This document shows positions 1 through 5,250 of a stretch of DNA of 8,614 nucleotides, piece after piece. Below the pieces are notes generated by a model. That model was not told the origin of the DNA, ran no database searches, and was given only the letters and a program-made list of their open reading frames with translations. Where the stretch lies: contig JAGNMH010000185.1 in NCBI GenBank assembly GCA_017991275.1, positions 1-8,614 of the forward strand. The letters are read 5' to 3'. Numbering within the stretch: the first letter of the stretch is position 1; every line of letters begins with the position of its first letter. This DNA comes from Acidobacteriota bacterium. Lineage in GTDB: Bacteria > Acidobacteriota > Blastocatellia > RBC074. The position numbers were made by a program, and so were the translations under genes.

Positions 1-8
1 CAATTTGC

Positions 9-12
9 GGAG
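9..12 (+). promoter_or_regulatory. Shine-Dalgarno site of the Gfo/Idh/MocA gene
   Basis: GGAG lies 9 nt upstream of the ATG at 22 in an A-rich leader. It supports 22 as the true start. Any promoter lies left of the window. Confidence 0.7.
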
Positions 13-21
13 AAAAGAACG

Positions 22-1041
22 ATGAACGAAATCGGTTTTGGCATAGTCGGCGGAGGAATGATCGGCGCAGTTCAAGCAGCGGCGATTGAACAGATCAATG
101 GCGCAAAGTTGGTTGCCGTGTGCGGGCGCGATGAAAAACGTACGGCTGAATTTGCCACGAAGTTCGGCGCTGTCGCGTACACCGATTACGACAACTTCTT
201 GCAACATCCTGGATTGCATGTGGTCAACATCTGCACGCCAAGCGGTTCGCACGCCGAACTCGGCATTCGCGCAGCCGAAGCCGGCAAACACGTGCTGACA
301 GAAAAACCGATTGAGACAACTTTGGAAAAAGCCGATGCTTTGATCGAAGCCTGCGACCGAGCAGGAGTCAAACTGGGCGTGATTTTTCAATCGCGCTTTC
401 TGCCTGCGGTGCAGCGGATCAAACTCGCCGTTGAAGAAGGACGATTGGGCAAATTGATGGTTGGCGATGCGCTGGTCAAATGGTATCGCGCGCCGGAGTA
501 TTACACCGATTCGTGGCACGGAACTATGGCTCAGGACGGCGGCGGCGCGCTGATTAACCAGGCCATTCATACGGTTGATTTGCTGCGCTGGATGATGGGG
601 CCGGTTGAATCGGCTTTCGCCATGAAATCGGCTCTGCGCTATCCGCATATTGAAGCCGAAGACACTCTGGTCGGAACCGTGAAATTTCAAAACGGCGCGC
701 TGGGCATGATTCAGGCGACGACTTCGGTCAAACCGGGTTTCAAACGTCGGCTGGAAATTTCAGGCGAACGCGGTTCAATCATTTTAGACGGAGACGCCAT
801 CAGCGTTTGGGCGATTGACGGCGAAGATTCCAATCTTGGCGAAGCCGAACAACTGACGGACGGTTCGGCGAATCCGGCGGCCATTTCCAACGAAGGCCAT
901 CGTCGCCAGATTGAAGATATGATGCACTCCATCATAGAAAACCGTCCGCCGATGATTGACGGAAGCGAAGGCCGCAAGTCACTGGAACTGGTCGTCGCGC
1001 TTTATGCAGCGGCGAACGAAGGCAGGCCGGTGCAACTCTGA
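22..1041 (+). CDS. Gfo/Idh/MocA-family NAD(P)-dependent oxidoreductase
   Basis: A complete 339-residue protein, a normal length for this family of sugar, inositol and amino-sugar dehydrogenases. The N-terminal Rossmann fold carries the dinucleotide-binding motif GIVGGGMIG (residues 7-15), with the strand LVAVCGRD (30-37) after it. The family motif EKP is at 94-96, where the lysine normally contacts substrate and nicotinamide. The C-terminal alpha/beta domain has GGGALINQAIHTVDLL (173-188). H183 matches the usual catalytic histidine, and N179 sits where many members have aspartate; the NQxIHTxD variant is common in this family, so activity is probably intact. The protein is predicted cytoplasmic, with no signal peptide. 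Substrate cannot be deduced; reversible oxidation of a cyclic sugar or polyol is the usual reaction. It lies 76 nt before mqnC, but no functional link to menaquinone synthesis is evident. The ATG is supported by the GGAG upstream. Confidence 0.93.
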   Translation: MNEIGFGIVGGGMIGAVQAAAIEQINGAKLVAVCGRDEKRTAEFATKFGAVAYTDYDNFLQHPGLHVVNICTPSGSHAELGIRAAEAGKHVLTEKPIETTLEKADALIEACDRAGVKLGVIFQSRFLPAVQRIKLAVEEGRLGKLMVGDALVKWYRAPEYYTDSWHGTMAQDGGGALINQAIHTVDLLRWMMGPVESAFAMKSALRYPHIEAEDTLVGTVKFQNGALGMIQATTSVKPGFKRRLEISGERGSIILDGDAISVWAIDGEDSNLGEAEQLTDGSANPAAISNEGHRRQIEDMMHSIIENRPPMIDGSEGRKSLELVVALYAAANEGRPVQL

Positions 1042-1045
1042 TGCA

Positions 1046-1075
1046 TTGGACGAGTTTTTGGCCGCAAGCTAGAAT
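1046..1075 (+). promoter_or_regulatory. Candidate sigma-70-type promoter for mqnC
   Basis: TTGGAC (1046-1051) and TAGAAT (1070-1075) are separated by 18 nt in the gap between the oxidoreductase and mqnC. The -10 box matches five of six consensus bases, the -35 only three. It would start transcription near 1082, giving a leader of about 35 nt to the ATG at 1118. mqnC may therefore not depend on read-through from the upstream gene. Found by eye; weak evidence. Confidence 0.33.
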
Positions 1076-1117
1076 CCTGGTCTCTGGTTCTCATTCCTAA
1101 TGTTATCGAGAAAATTT

Positions 1118-2221
1118 ATGACTACAGCAGCAATTGCTTTCAACGTGCCTGATCTGCTTGAACGAATCACCAAACGGGAACACCTTGCTCACGACGAATG
1201 GAAGAGCGTCATCACCAACGCCTCAACCGAAGAATTGCAGCGAATGGCTGACGATCTGCGCCACGAATTTCATCCAGACAACGTGGTGACTTATGTCGTT
1301 GATCGCAACATCAACTACTCGAACGTCTGTTTTTCGGTCTGTAACTTCTGCGCGTTTTACCGCAAGCCGGGTGACACCGAAGGTTACGTGCTCAGCCACG
1401 AAGAGATTTTCGAGAAGGTCGAAGAGATGATCGAAATTGGCGGCAGCGGAGTTTTGATGCAGGGCGGTTTGAATCCCGATCTGCCGCTGGAGTGGTACAC
1501 AACGCTGCTCGGCGAATTGAAGCAGCGGTACGGCATTCATCTGCACTGTTTTTCTCCGACTGAGATTTACGGGATGGCCAAGACTTTCGGGATGAGTTAC
1601 ACGGAAGTTATCAAAGCGATGATGGACGCGGGCTTGGACAGCATTCCCGGCGGCGGCGGAGAAATTCTGGTGGATGAAATTCGCCGCAAACGTCGCACCG
1701 AATGCAACAGTCAGGAATGGTTGGACGCAATGGAAGCGGCGCATCAACTGGGACTGAAAACCACCGCGACGATGATGATCGGTTACGGCGAAACCATAGA
1801 TCAACGAATCGAGCATCTGGAAAAGCTCTATCAGTTACAACAACGTTCGCTCACCAGCGGCAAACCCGGTTTTGTGTCTTTCATTCCCTGGACTTTCCAG
1901 CCTGACAACACTCCCATCGGCAAAATCATTCCTGATCGCATGCCCGCCGAAGAATATCTTCGCTGGCTGTCGCTGGGCCGACTGTATCTGAACAACATTC
2001 CAAACGTGCAAGTTTCGTGGTTGACGGTTGGGCTGGCAGATGGACGGCGAGGACTGCATTCCGGTGCCAACGACATTGGCTCGACGATGATCGAAGAAAA
2101 TGTCATCTCCAAAGCCGGAGCCAATCACAAAGCTACTGAAGACATGCTGGTCAATGTGATTCGCGAGGAAGGATTCACACCAATAAGGCGAAAGGCTGAT
2201 TACACTCGCATTACGGTTTGA
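1118..2221 (+). CDS. mqnC: MqnC, cyclic dehypoxanthinyl futalosine synthase (radical SAM, menaquinone biosynthesis)
   Basis: MqnC cyclises dehypoxanthinyl futalosine (DHFL) to cyclic DHFL by radical SAM chemistry in the futalosine route to menaquinone; it acts in the cytoplasm. The protein has 367 residues from this start, typical for the family. The cluster-binding motif CFSVCNFC (residues 71-78) is the CX3CX2C radical-SAM signature. The motifs SIPGGGGEIL (175-184), TATMMIGYGET (216-226) and FIPWTFQPDN (255-264), and the C-terminal block GANDIGSTMIEENVISKAG (316-334), are characteristic of MqnC rather than its relatives MqnE and CofH. Another ATG at 1100 would add six residues but has no ribosome-binding site, whereas GAGAA at 1108-1112 is well spaced for 1118. 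No other men/mqn genes are in the window, so the pathway is dispersed or lies outside it. Confusion with MqnE is the main alternative. Confidence 0.92.
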   Translation: MTTAAIAFNVPDLLERITKREHLAHDEWKSVITNASTEELQRMADDLRHEFHPDNVVTYVVDRNINYSNVCFSVCNFCAFYRKPGDTEGYVLSHEEIFEKVEEMIEIGGSGVLMQGGLNPDLPLEWYTTLLGELKQRYGIHLHCFSPTEIYGMAKTFGMSYTEVIKAMMDAGLDSIPGGGGEILVDEIRRKRRTECNSQEWLDAMEAAHQLGLKTTATMMIGYGETIDQRIEHLEKLYQLQQRSLTSGKPGFVSFIPWTFQPDNTPIGKIIPDRMPAEEYLRWLSLGRLYLNNIPNVQVSWLTVGLADGRRGLHSGANDIGSTMIEENVISKAGANHKATEDMLVNVIREEGFTPIRRKADYTRITV

Positions 2222-2236
2222 GTCTGCTGGTCATTC

Positions 2237-2281
2237 AAAAAAAGCGCGCCGTTTCATTTGCAATGAAACGGCGCGCTTTTT
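2237..2281. terminator. Bidirectional intrinsic terminator
   Basis: A perfect 20-bp inverted repeat pairs 2239-2258 with 2262-2281 around a 3-nt loop. The core is GCGCGCCGTTTCATT, bordered by seven A on the left and five T on the right, so each strand shows a GC-rich hairpin followed by a U run. It lies 15 nt after the mqnC stop and 25 nt beyond the stop of the convergent gene, so it can end both transcripts. Confidence 0.93.
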
Positions 2282-2306
2282 CCATTCTGCAGTCAGCAGT
2301 TCAAGC

Positions 2307-3413
2307 TTACTTTTTCTTGTCAAATTTGCTGGCTTTGATATCCGGGTTGATTTTGAATTTGCTCAATTTCCATTCTTCCACCAACTGGTTGTTGGACGAT
2401 CTGACAAGTTGATGCGGCATCCATACATTGCCTTCCTGTTTGTAATCGGCAAGAAAAAGCTGGTAATCCAGCATTCTCGGTTCGTCGTTGCCCTCACCCA
2501 CAATTGTTGAACTCTGTTGCCTGGGTTGGCGCGGAGCAACAGCACGATAAACCATCATCCACGGGCGATGAGTTTTTCGGTCAATCATCATCCAGGTAAT
2601 AAAATCGTCTTTTCCAGTAACGCGAATGACATCAACCTTACCTTCTTTGGTTTCCAACTCCCGGTCGTAAATGTACTCGTAAGAAGAGCTTGCAGACGCC
2701 CCGGCCAGCAGCATAACCAATAGTCGCGAGTAATCTTCCTTGATCTGTTTTTGGGTTTCCGGCGAAGCCTCACCAACTATTCCACCATTCCCGCCACCAC
2801 CTGGCCCTCCAAATCCGCCTCCTCCACCGCCACGACCGCCGCCGCCTCGACCACCACCGCCGCCTAAGCCACCGCCACCGCCACCGCCTTCTCCCGCTCC
2901 GCCGCCCGCGCCACCAAGTCCAGCCCCACCGCCACCGCCACCACGAGCTGCACCGCCTCCAAAACCTCCTTCAGAATCCGCTCCGCCGCCACCGACCATA
3001 CTCGATTCCCGTTTTGTGTCGCGCCAGGCTTCTACGCCATTCGTGGTTTCAATTCTGGTTAGCAACATCTGCCCAAGGCTGGTTTTAATTGTTCTTTGGG
3101 ATTTATCCGGCAACAACATTTCAATCTTGAAATCGCCCTTGACCTCGCGACCTCCCATAACCGTGCGGAAACCGCCATTAATGGCCAAACTTTTGATCGA
3201 AGCCAGACTGGCATCGCCGCCCAAAGCTTCGCGAGTTTGCTTCAGAATTGCTTCCGCTTTGGCTTTGTTTGAGGTTTCGGAGTTGGCGTTGGCGGATTGC
3301 GTCTGCCCCGTTTGTCCTTGAGCGTAAAAACTAAACAGCATCGCCAGAAGCAGCGATGCTGTTTGAGTCATTCGACTCGTCCATAAAGGAAAATTGGATC
3401 GGGAGGGTTTCAT
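2307..3413 (-). CDS. Secreted LolA-like protein with a glycine-rich insert
   Basis: A 368-residue protein, last gene of the sigma-factor operon. A signal peptide is apparent: basic N-terminus, hydrophobic core near residues 19-30 (SLLLAMLFSFYA), and likely cleavage soon after AQG. Residues 52-138 (helix AEAILKQTREALGG, then beta-rich sequence containing GDFKIEMLLPDKSQRTI) and residues 245-363 (including VDVIRVTGKDDFITWMMIDR and EWKLSKFKINPDI) resemble the two halves of the LolA/outer-membrane-lipoprotein-sorting beta fold. Between them lie about 71 residues, over two thirds glycine (141-211), with a few R, A, F and L. The start overlaps the upstream stop as ATGA, with GAGG seven nt upstream, so translation is probably coupled. 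A later ATG (residue 15) would still leave a signal peptide but lacks this context. The role is unknown; a periplasmic or surface target of the sigma factor is inferred. The LolA-like assignment is by pattern only. Confidence 0.82.
   Translation of the reverse strand: MKPSRSNFPLWTSRMTQTASLLLAMLFSFYAQGQTGQTQSANANSETSNKAKAEAILKQTREALGGDASLASIKSLAINGGFRTVMGGREVKGDFKIEMLLPDKSQRTIKTSLGQMLLTRIETTNGVEAWRDTKRESSMVGGGGADSEGGFGGGAARGGGGGGAGLGGAGGGAGEGGGGGGGLGGGGGRGGGGRGGGGGGFGGPGGGGNGGIVGEASPETQKQIKEDYSRLLVMLLAGASASSSYEYIYDRELETKEGKVDVIRVTGKDDFITWMMIDRKTHRPWMMVYRAVAPRQPRQQSSTIVGEGNDEPRMLDYQLFLADYKQEGNVWMPHQLVRSSNNQLVEEWKLSKFKINPDIKASKFDKKK
2781..2993 (-). repeat. Glycine-codon low-complexity repeat inside the LolA-like gene
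   Basis: This tract encodes residues 141-211, built of GGX-like runs (GGGGGGAGLGG, GGGGGRGGGG, GGFGGPGGGG). On the plus strand it reads as irregular CCNCCN triplets. It is imperfect, with mixed glycine codons (mostly GGC and GGT, some GGA), so it is not a pure microsatellite, but it should be prone to slippage and to in-frame length change. Confidence 0.9.
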
Positions 3414-3826
3414 TTTGCAGCCTCGTTTTTTTCGCGTTCGCGCATTTCCGCGTCGCGTTTGGTGTTCATTGCCTCGTACTTGCCCTGTTGTTCAGGTGTC
3501 AAAATCGCCCGAATTCGCGCCCGCGATTTTTCACGCGACTCTTTCACACCCGGACATTCGTTAATCAGACTTGGAGGAAATTCTTTTCGCATGTCTTCAA
3601 AAATGACGCGAACAGCGGCAGCTTGTTCGTCAGTCAAATTCAAATCAGTCTTTAACCTTTCCACCATTCGTCCGGGGCCACGCTCACTACCGCGTTTTGG
3701 CGGCGAAGCGTTTTGCCCCTTCAAAAACCAGAACCGATCAACCGAAGCCCCAGTCACTCCGCCAAGCAGAAAGACAACCAGCATCAACATCCAAGCTTGA
3801 GTTTTTACTTTGCCAATTGTGTCCAT
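3410..3826 (-). CDS. Membrane-anchored Spy/CpxP-like LTxxQ periplasmic protein
   Basis: A 138-residue protein. An N-terminal hydrophobic segment (residues about 11-29, AWMLMLVVFLLGGVTGASV) serves as uncleaved anchor or signal, followed by a basic, proline-containing linker and a helical periplasmic domain. That domain has two LTxxQ-type motifs, LTDEQ (64-68) and LTPEQ (109-113), spaced as in the Spy/CpxP/CnrX/ZraP superfamily of periplasmic chaperones and stress or metal sensors. The first is followed by a helix ending in MRKEF; the second by QGKYEAMNTKRDAEMRE. A single cysteine (C91) is present and there is no His-rich metal site, so a chaperone-like or regulatory role is likelier than metal storage. 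AGGAG eight nt upstream fixes the ATG at 3826; the frame is open further upstream but lacks that support. It starts 10 nt after the anti-sigma stop and overlaps the next gene by 4 nt. Confidence 0.83.
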   Translation of the reverse strand: MDTIGKVKTQAWMLMLVVFLLGGVTGASVDRFWFLKGQNASPPKRGSERGPGRMVERLKTDLNLTDEQAAAVRVIFEDMRKEFPPSLINECPGVKESREKSRARIRAILTPEQQGKYEAMNTKRDAEMREREKNEAAK

Positions 3827-3835
3827 TTCGTCACT

Positions 3836-3839
3836 CCTA
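3836..3839 (-). promoter_or_regulatory. Shine-Dalgarno site of the LTxxQ gene
   Basis: Reading the minus strand, TAGGAGTGACGAA precedes the ATG. The TAG is the stop codon of the upstream anti-sigma gene, so stop and ribosome-binding site overlap, favouring translational coupling. The same AGGAGTGAC string precedes the anti-sigma gene. Confidence 0.75.
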
Positions 3840-4238
3840 GCGTTGGTTAGGTTGATTGTTGTGCCAGCCCACCAATGAAGCTTCAACAGCTTCTTCGTCA
3901 TCCTGCAAAAACATGGGTAAACCGGCTACTAAAGATTGATCAACAACCGGCTTGCGGTCGCTGGAACGTAAATAAATTGAAGAAGCCAGCGCAACCACCG
4001 CCAGCAACACAAATACAGGAATCGCCTGGCGCACCTGAGCCATCAACGCAAACCAGGGATTATTCTCTTCATTCAATCGGCGCTGTTCGGCTTCGATCCG
4101 CGCGCATACGCGACGGAAAAGAAACGGTGATTCGGCAGCCGTATTGATCTCGGATTCGCTGGCTTCCAGGGCACGAAACAATTCATCACTCAGCCGATCT
4201 AGCTTTTCATCTTCGATATTTGTTTTTTTATTCCACAT
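3837..4238 (-). CDS. Putative single-pass anti-sigma factor
   Basis: A 133-residue protein with an N-terminal soluble part of about 70 residues, a single transmembrane helix (about residues 72-91, AIPVFVLLAVVALASSIYL) and a short C-terminal tail of about 40 residues, acidic near its middle (DDEEAVEA, 113-120). The N-terminal part is helical and charged (LDRLSDELFRALEASESE, 13-30; FRRVCARIEAEQRRL, 41-55). Being encoded directly after an ECF sigma gene, with this size and topology, argues for a membrane anti-sigma factor that holds the sigma on the inner face. It lacks the HxxxCxxC zinc motif of the ZAS class; only one cysteine (C45) is present. The start at 4238 is set by AAGGAG seven nt upstream; an upstream frame extension has no such site. 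Function rests on context and topology, not on recognised homology. Confidence 0.72.
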   Translation of the reverse strand: MWNKKTNIEDEKLDRLSDELFRALEASESEINTAAESPFLFRRVCARIEAEQRRLNEENNPWFALMAQVRQAIPVFVLLAVVALASSIYLRSSDRKPVVDQSLVAGLPMFLQDDEEAVEASLVGWHNNQPNQR

Positions 4239-4245
4239 AGTGTCA

Positions 4246-4251
4246 CTCCTT
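4246..4251 (-). promoter_or_regulatory. Shine-Dalgarno site of the putative anti-sigma gene
   Basis: AAGGAG on the minus strand, seven nt before the ATG at 4238. It lies in the 29-nt gap after the sigma-factor stop codon and decides the start over the longer open frame, which reaches back to 4271. Confidence 0.75.
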
Positions 4252-4267
4252 ACCAAACGTTTGCGGT

Positions 4268-4900
4268 TCACACAAATTTTTTAAGCACACGCCTCAAACC
4301 TTGCTGGGCGCGGTGCGACCGCATTTTTACTTTAGCTGATGTCCATCCGGTCAATTCTGCAATTTCAGCGATAGAAAGCTCTTCCTGTTTAAGCAATGTC
4401 AACACCACACGGTCTTCTGGTTTCAATCGTGACAACAGTTTTGCCGAAAGATCACGCGAAATCATTGCTCCTTCAACATTGCTGCCCGCACTGACGTCAC
4501 GCAACCGCTCGGTCAAAAAATCTTCCTCTTCCTGGCTCAAATCGCCCAGGCGGCTTTCACCGCGCTTTTTAATCCGGCGTAATTCGTCGTAACAGGCATG
4601 CACTGTAATCCTGGCCAGCCACGAAACAAAAGACTTTTCGTGCCCACCCTGATAATTGCCAAGCGCCAGATAAGCCTTAACAAAAGCTTCCTGAATGATC
4701 TCTTCAACCTGTTCACGCCGGGAGAAAAACCTGTACCCCAAACGAGAAACCAAGCCATTGTGCCGTTTGAACAACTGAGTAAACGCGGCTTCATCGCCAG
4801 TGCGAGCAAGGGCGACCAATTCGTCATCGGTTTTTTCTCGAATCTGAGCTTGCGGAGCTTTATGCAACTCAGGTTCGGCGTATTCAGCCATTCGACTCAT
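4268..4900 (-). CDS. ECF-type RNA polymerase sigma factor (sigma-70 family, RpoE-like)
   Basis: A 210-residue protein that directs RNA polymerase to stress promoters. Sigma region 2 spans about residues 26-115: DDELVALARTGDEAAFTQLF, then EEIIQEAFVKAYLAL (region 2.2 core binding) and SFVSWLARITVHACYDELRR (regions 2.3-2.4, -10 recognition). An acidic linker (SQEEEDFLTERL) follows. Region 4 spans about 157-208, with LKPEDRVVLTLLKQEELSIA and the helix-turn-helix IAEIAELTGWTSAKVKMRSHRA for -35 recognition. No sigma region 1.1 or 3 is seen, as expected for the ECF class. The start is uncertain: ATG at 4900, ATG at 4891 and TTG at 4921 are in frame and none has a strong ribosome-binding site; I chose 4900. 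First gene of a four-gene operon with its likely anti-sigma next, suggesting autoregulation. Confidence 0.92.
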   Translation of the reverse strand: MSRMAEYAEPELHKAPQAQIREKTDDELVALARTGDEAAFTQLFKRHNGLVSRLGYRFFSRREQVEEIIQEAFVKAYLALGNYQGGHEKSFVSWLARITVHACYDELRRIKKRGESRLGDLSQEEEDFLTERLRDVSAGSNVEGAMISRDLSAKLLSRLKPEDRVVLTLLKQEELSIAEIAELTGWTSAKVKMRSHRAQQGLRRVLKKFV

Positions 4901-4957
4901 TCGGGTAATCTTTACAGTCAATCTTTACCAAAGGCCTTACTTAAAGCTGCAATGCCA

Positions 4958-4977
4958 GAGAGCGATAATGCGCTCTC
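4958..4977. promoter_or_regulatory. Hairpin in the leader of the sigma-factor operon
   Basis: A perfect 7-bp inverted repeat, GAGAGCG (4958-4964) and CGCTCTC (4971-4977), encloses a 6-nt loop. No T run follows on either strand, so it is not an intrinsic terminator. It lies about 60 nt before the sigma-factor start and could be an operator or a leader-RNA hairpin. Confidence 0.45.
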
Positions 4978-4988
4978 ACACTTGCTTA

Positions 4989-5016
4989 AGTCGGAAAAAC
5001 TGGCGCAATGGTTACA
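4989..5016 (-). promoter_or_regulatory. Candidate ECF-type autoregulated promoter
   Basis: On the minus strand TGTAACC (5016-5010) and CGACT (4993-4989) are separated by 16 nt. Many ECF promoters have a -35 with an AAC core and a -10 like CGTC, at this spacing. Transcription would begin near 4982, about 80 nt before the sigma start. The match is by eye to a general pattern, not to a group-specific consensus. Confidence 0.33.
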
Positions 5017-5036
5017 AGTTTTTGGCTTTATTGGCC

Positions 5037-5078
5037 ATAGCCAGACGCCAGGCAGCAATAGCCAAACGCCAGACAGCA
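5037..5078. repeat. Two-copy 21-bp tandem repeat
   Basis: Copies at 5037-5057 and 5058-5078, each beginning ATAGCCA, differ at two of 21 positions (GACG/AACG and AGGCAG/AGACAG). They abut without a gap. They lie upstream of both candidate promoters. They could be a recent duplication or paired binding sites. Confidence 0.85.
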
Positions 5079-5116
5079 GATAATCAAGTCGGCAGTTTAC
5101 ACTCAGCCAGTCAGAA

Positions 5117-5145
5117 TTGACGAATCGGCGGACGGTCAGTATCTT
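5117..5145 (+). promoter_or_regulatory. Candidate sigma-70-type promoter for the HEPN-like gene
   Basis: TTGACG (5117-5122, five of six consensus bases) and TATCTT (5140-5145, four of six) are separated by the optimal 17 nt. Transcription would start near 5152, leaving a leader of about 100 nt that contains the inverted repeat at 5163-5191. Confidence 0.45.
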
Positions 5146-5162
5146 TGCGCTTGGCCGTCATT

Positions 5163-5191
5163 TGGGTGCTCGGCCAGCATTTGAGCACCCA
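5163..5191. promoter_or_regulatory. Inverted repeat in the leader of the HEPN-like gene
   Basis: Perfect 9-bp arms, TGGGTGCTC (5163-5171) and GAGCACCCA (5183-5191), enclose an 11-nt spacer. No T run follows, so it is not a standard terminator. Just downstream of the candidate promoter start, it fits a dimeric repressor operator or an mRNA hairpin. Confidence 0.55.
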
Positions 5192-5250
5192 GTAAAACAT
5201 CTGGCTGCCAGCGGCAGGGCGGAAATACAAAGAATTTTGTGAGGTCAATA

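Larger units (their letters stand above)
4901..5250. other. Divergent intergenic region without genes
   Basis: A stretch of about 350 nt between the leftward sigma operon and the rightward HEPN-like gene. It holds candidate promoters on both strands, hairpins at 4958-4977 and 5163-5191, a 21-bp tandem duplication at 5037-5078, a further diverged 19-bp direct repeat (5151-5169 and 5170-5188, 13 of 19 identical) and small palindromes around CTGGCTGCCAG (5201-5211). The frame open across its left part is a continuation of antisense frame over the sigma gene and shows no protein-like features. No tRNA or known riboswitch was recognised. Confidence 0.7.

Noticed and set aside
1223..1816. Minus-strand open frame of 197 residues
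   Set aside because: It is antisense to mqnC and carries no recognisable motif, while mqnC has an intact radical-SAM signature.
2740..3321. Plus-strand open frame encoding a proline-rich 193-residue protein
   Set aside because: It is antisense to the glycine-rich tract; GGN codons read backwards give proline (NCC/CCN) runs. The opposite strand has the signal peptide, operon spacing and ribosome-binding site.
5037..5078. Possible CRISPR-like repeats
   Set aside because: Only two directly adjacent copies with no spacer, and no cas genes.
4598..5083. Plus-strand open frame of 161 residues running into the intergenic region
   Set aside because: It is mostly antisense to the sigma factor; the remainder covers repeats and candidate promoter sequence. 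No ribosome-binding site or domain is evident.
5163..5191. Intrinsic terminator
   Set aside because: The stem has no following T run on either strand, and it sits in a promoter region ahead of a gene on the plus strand.
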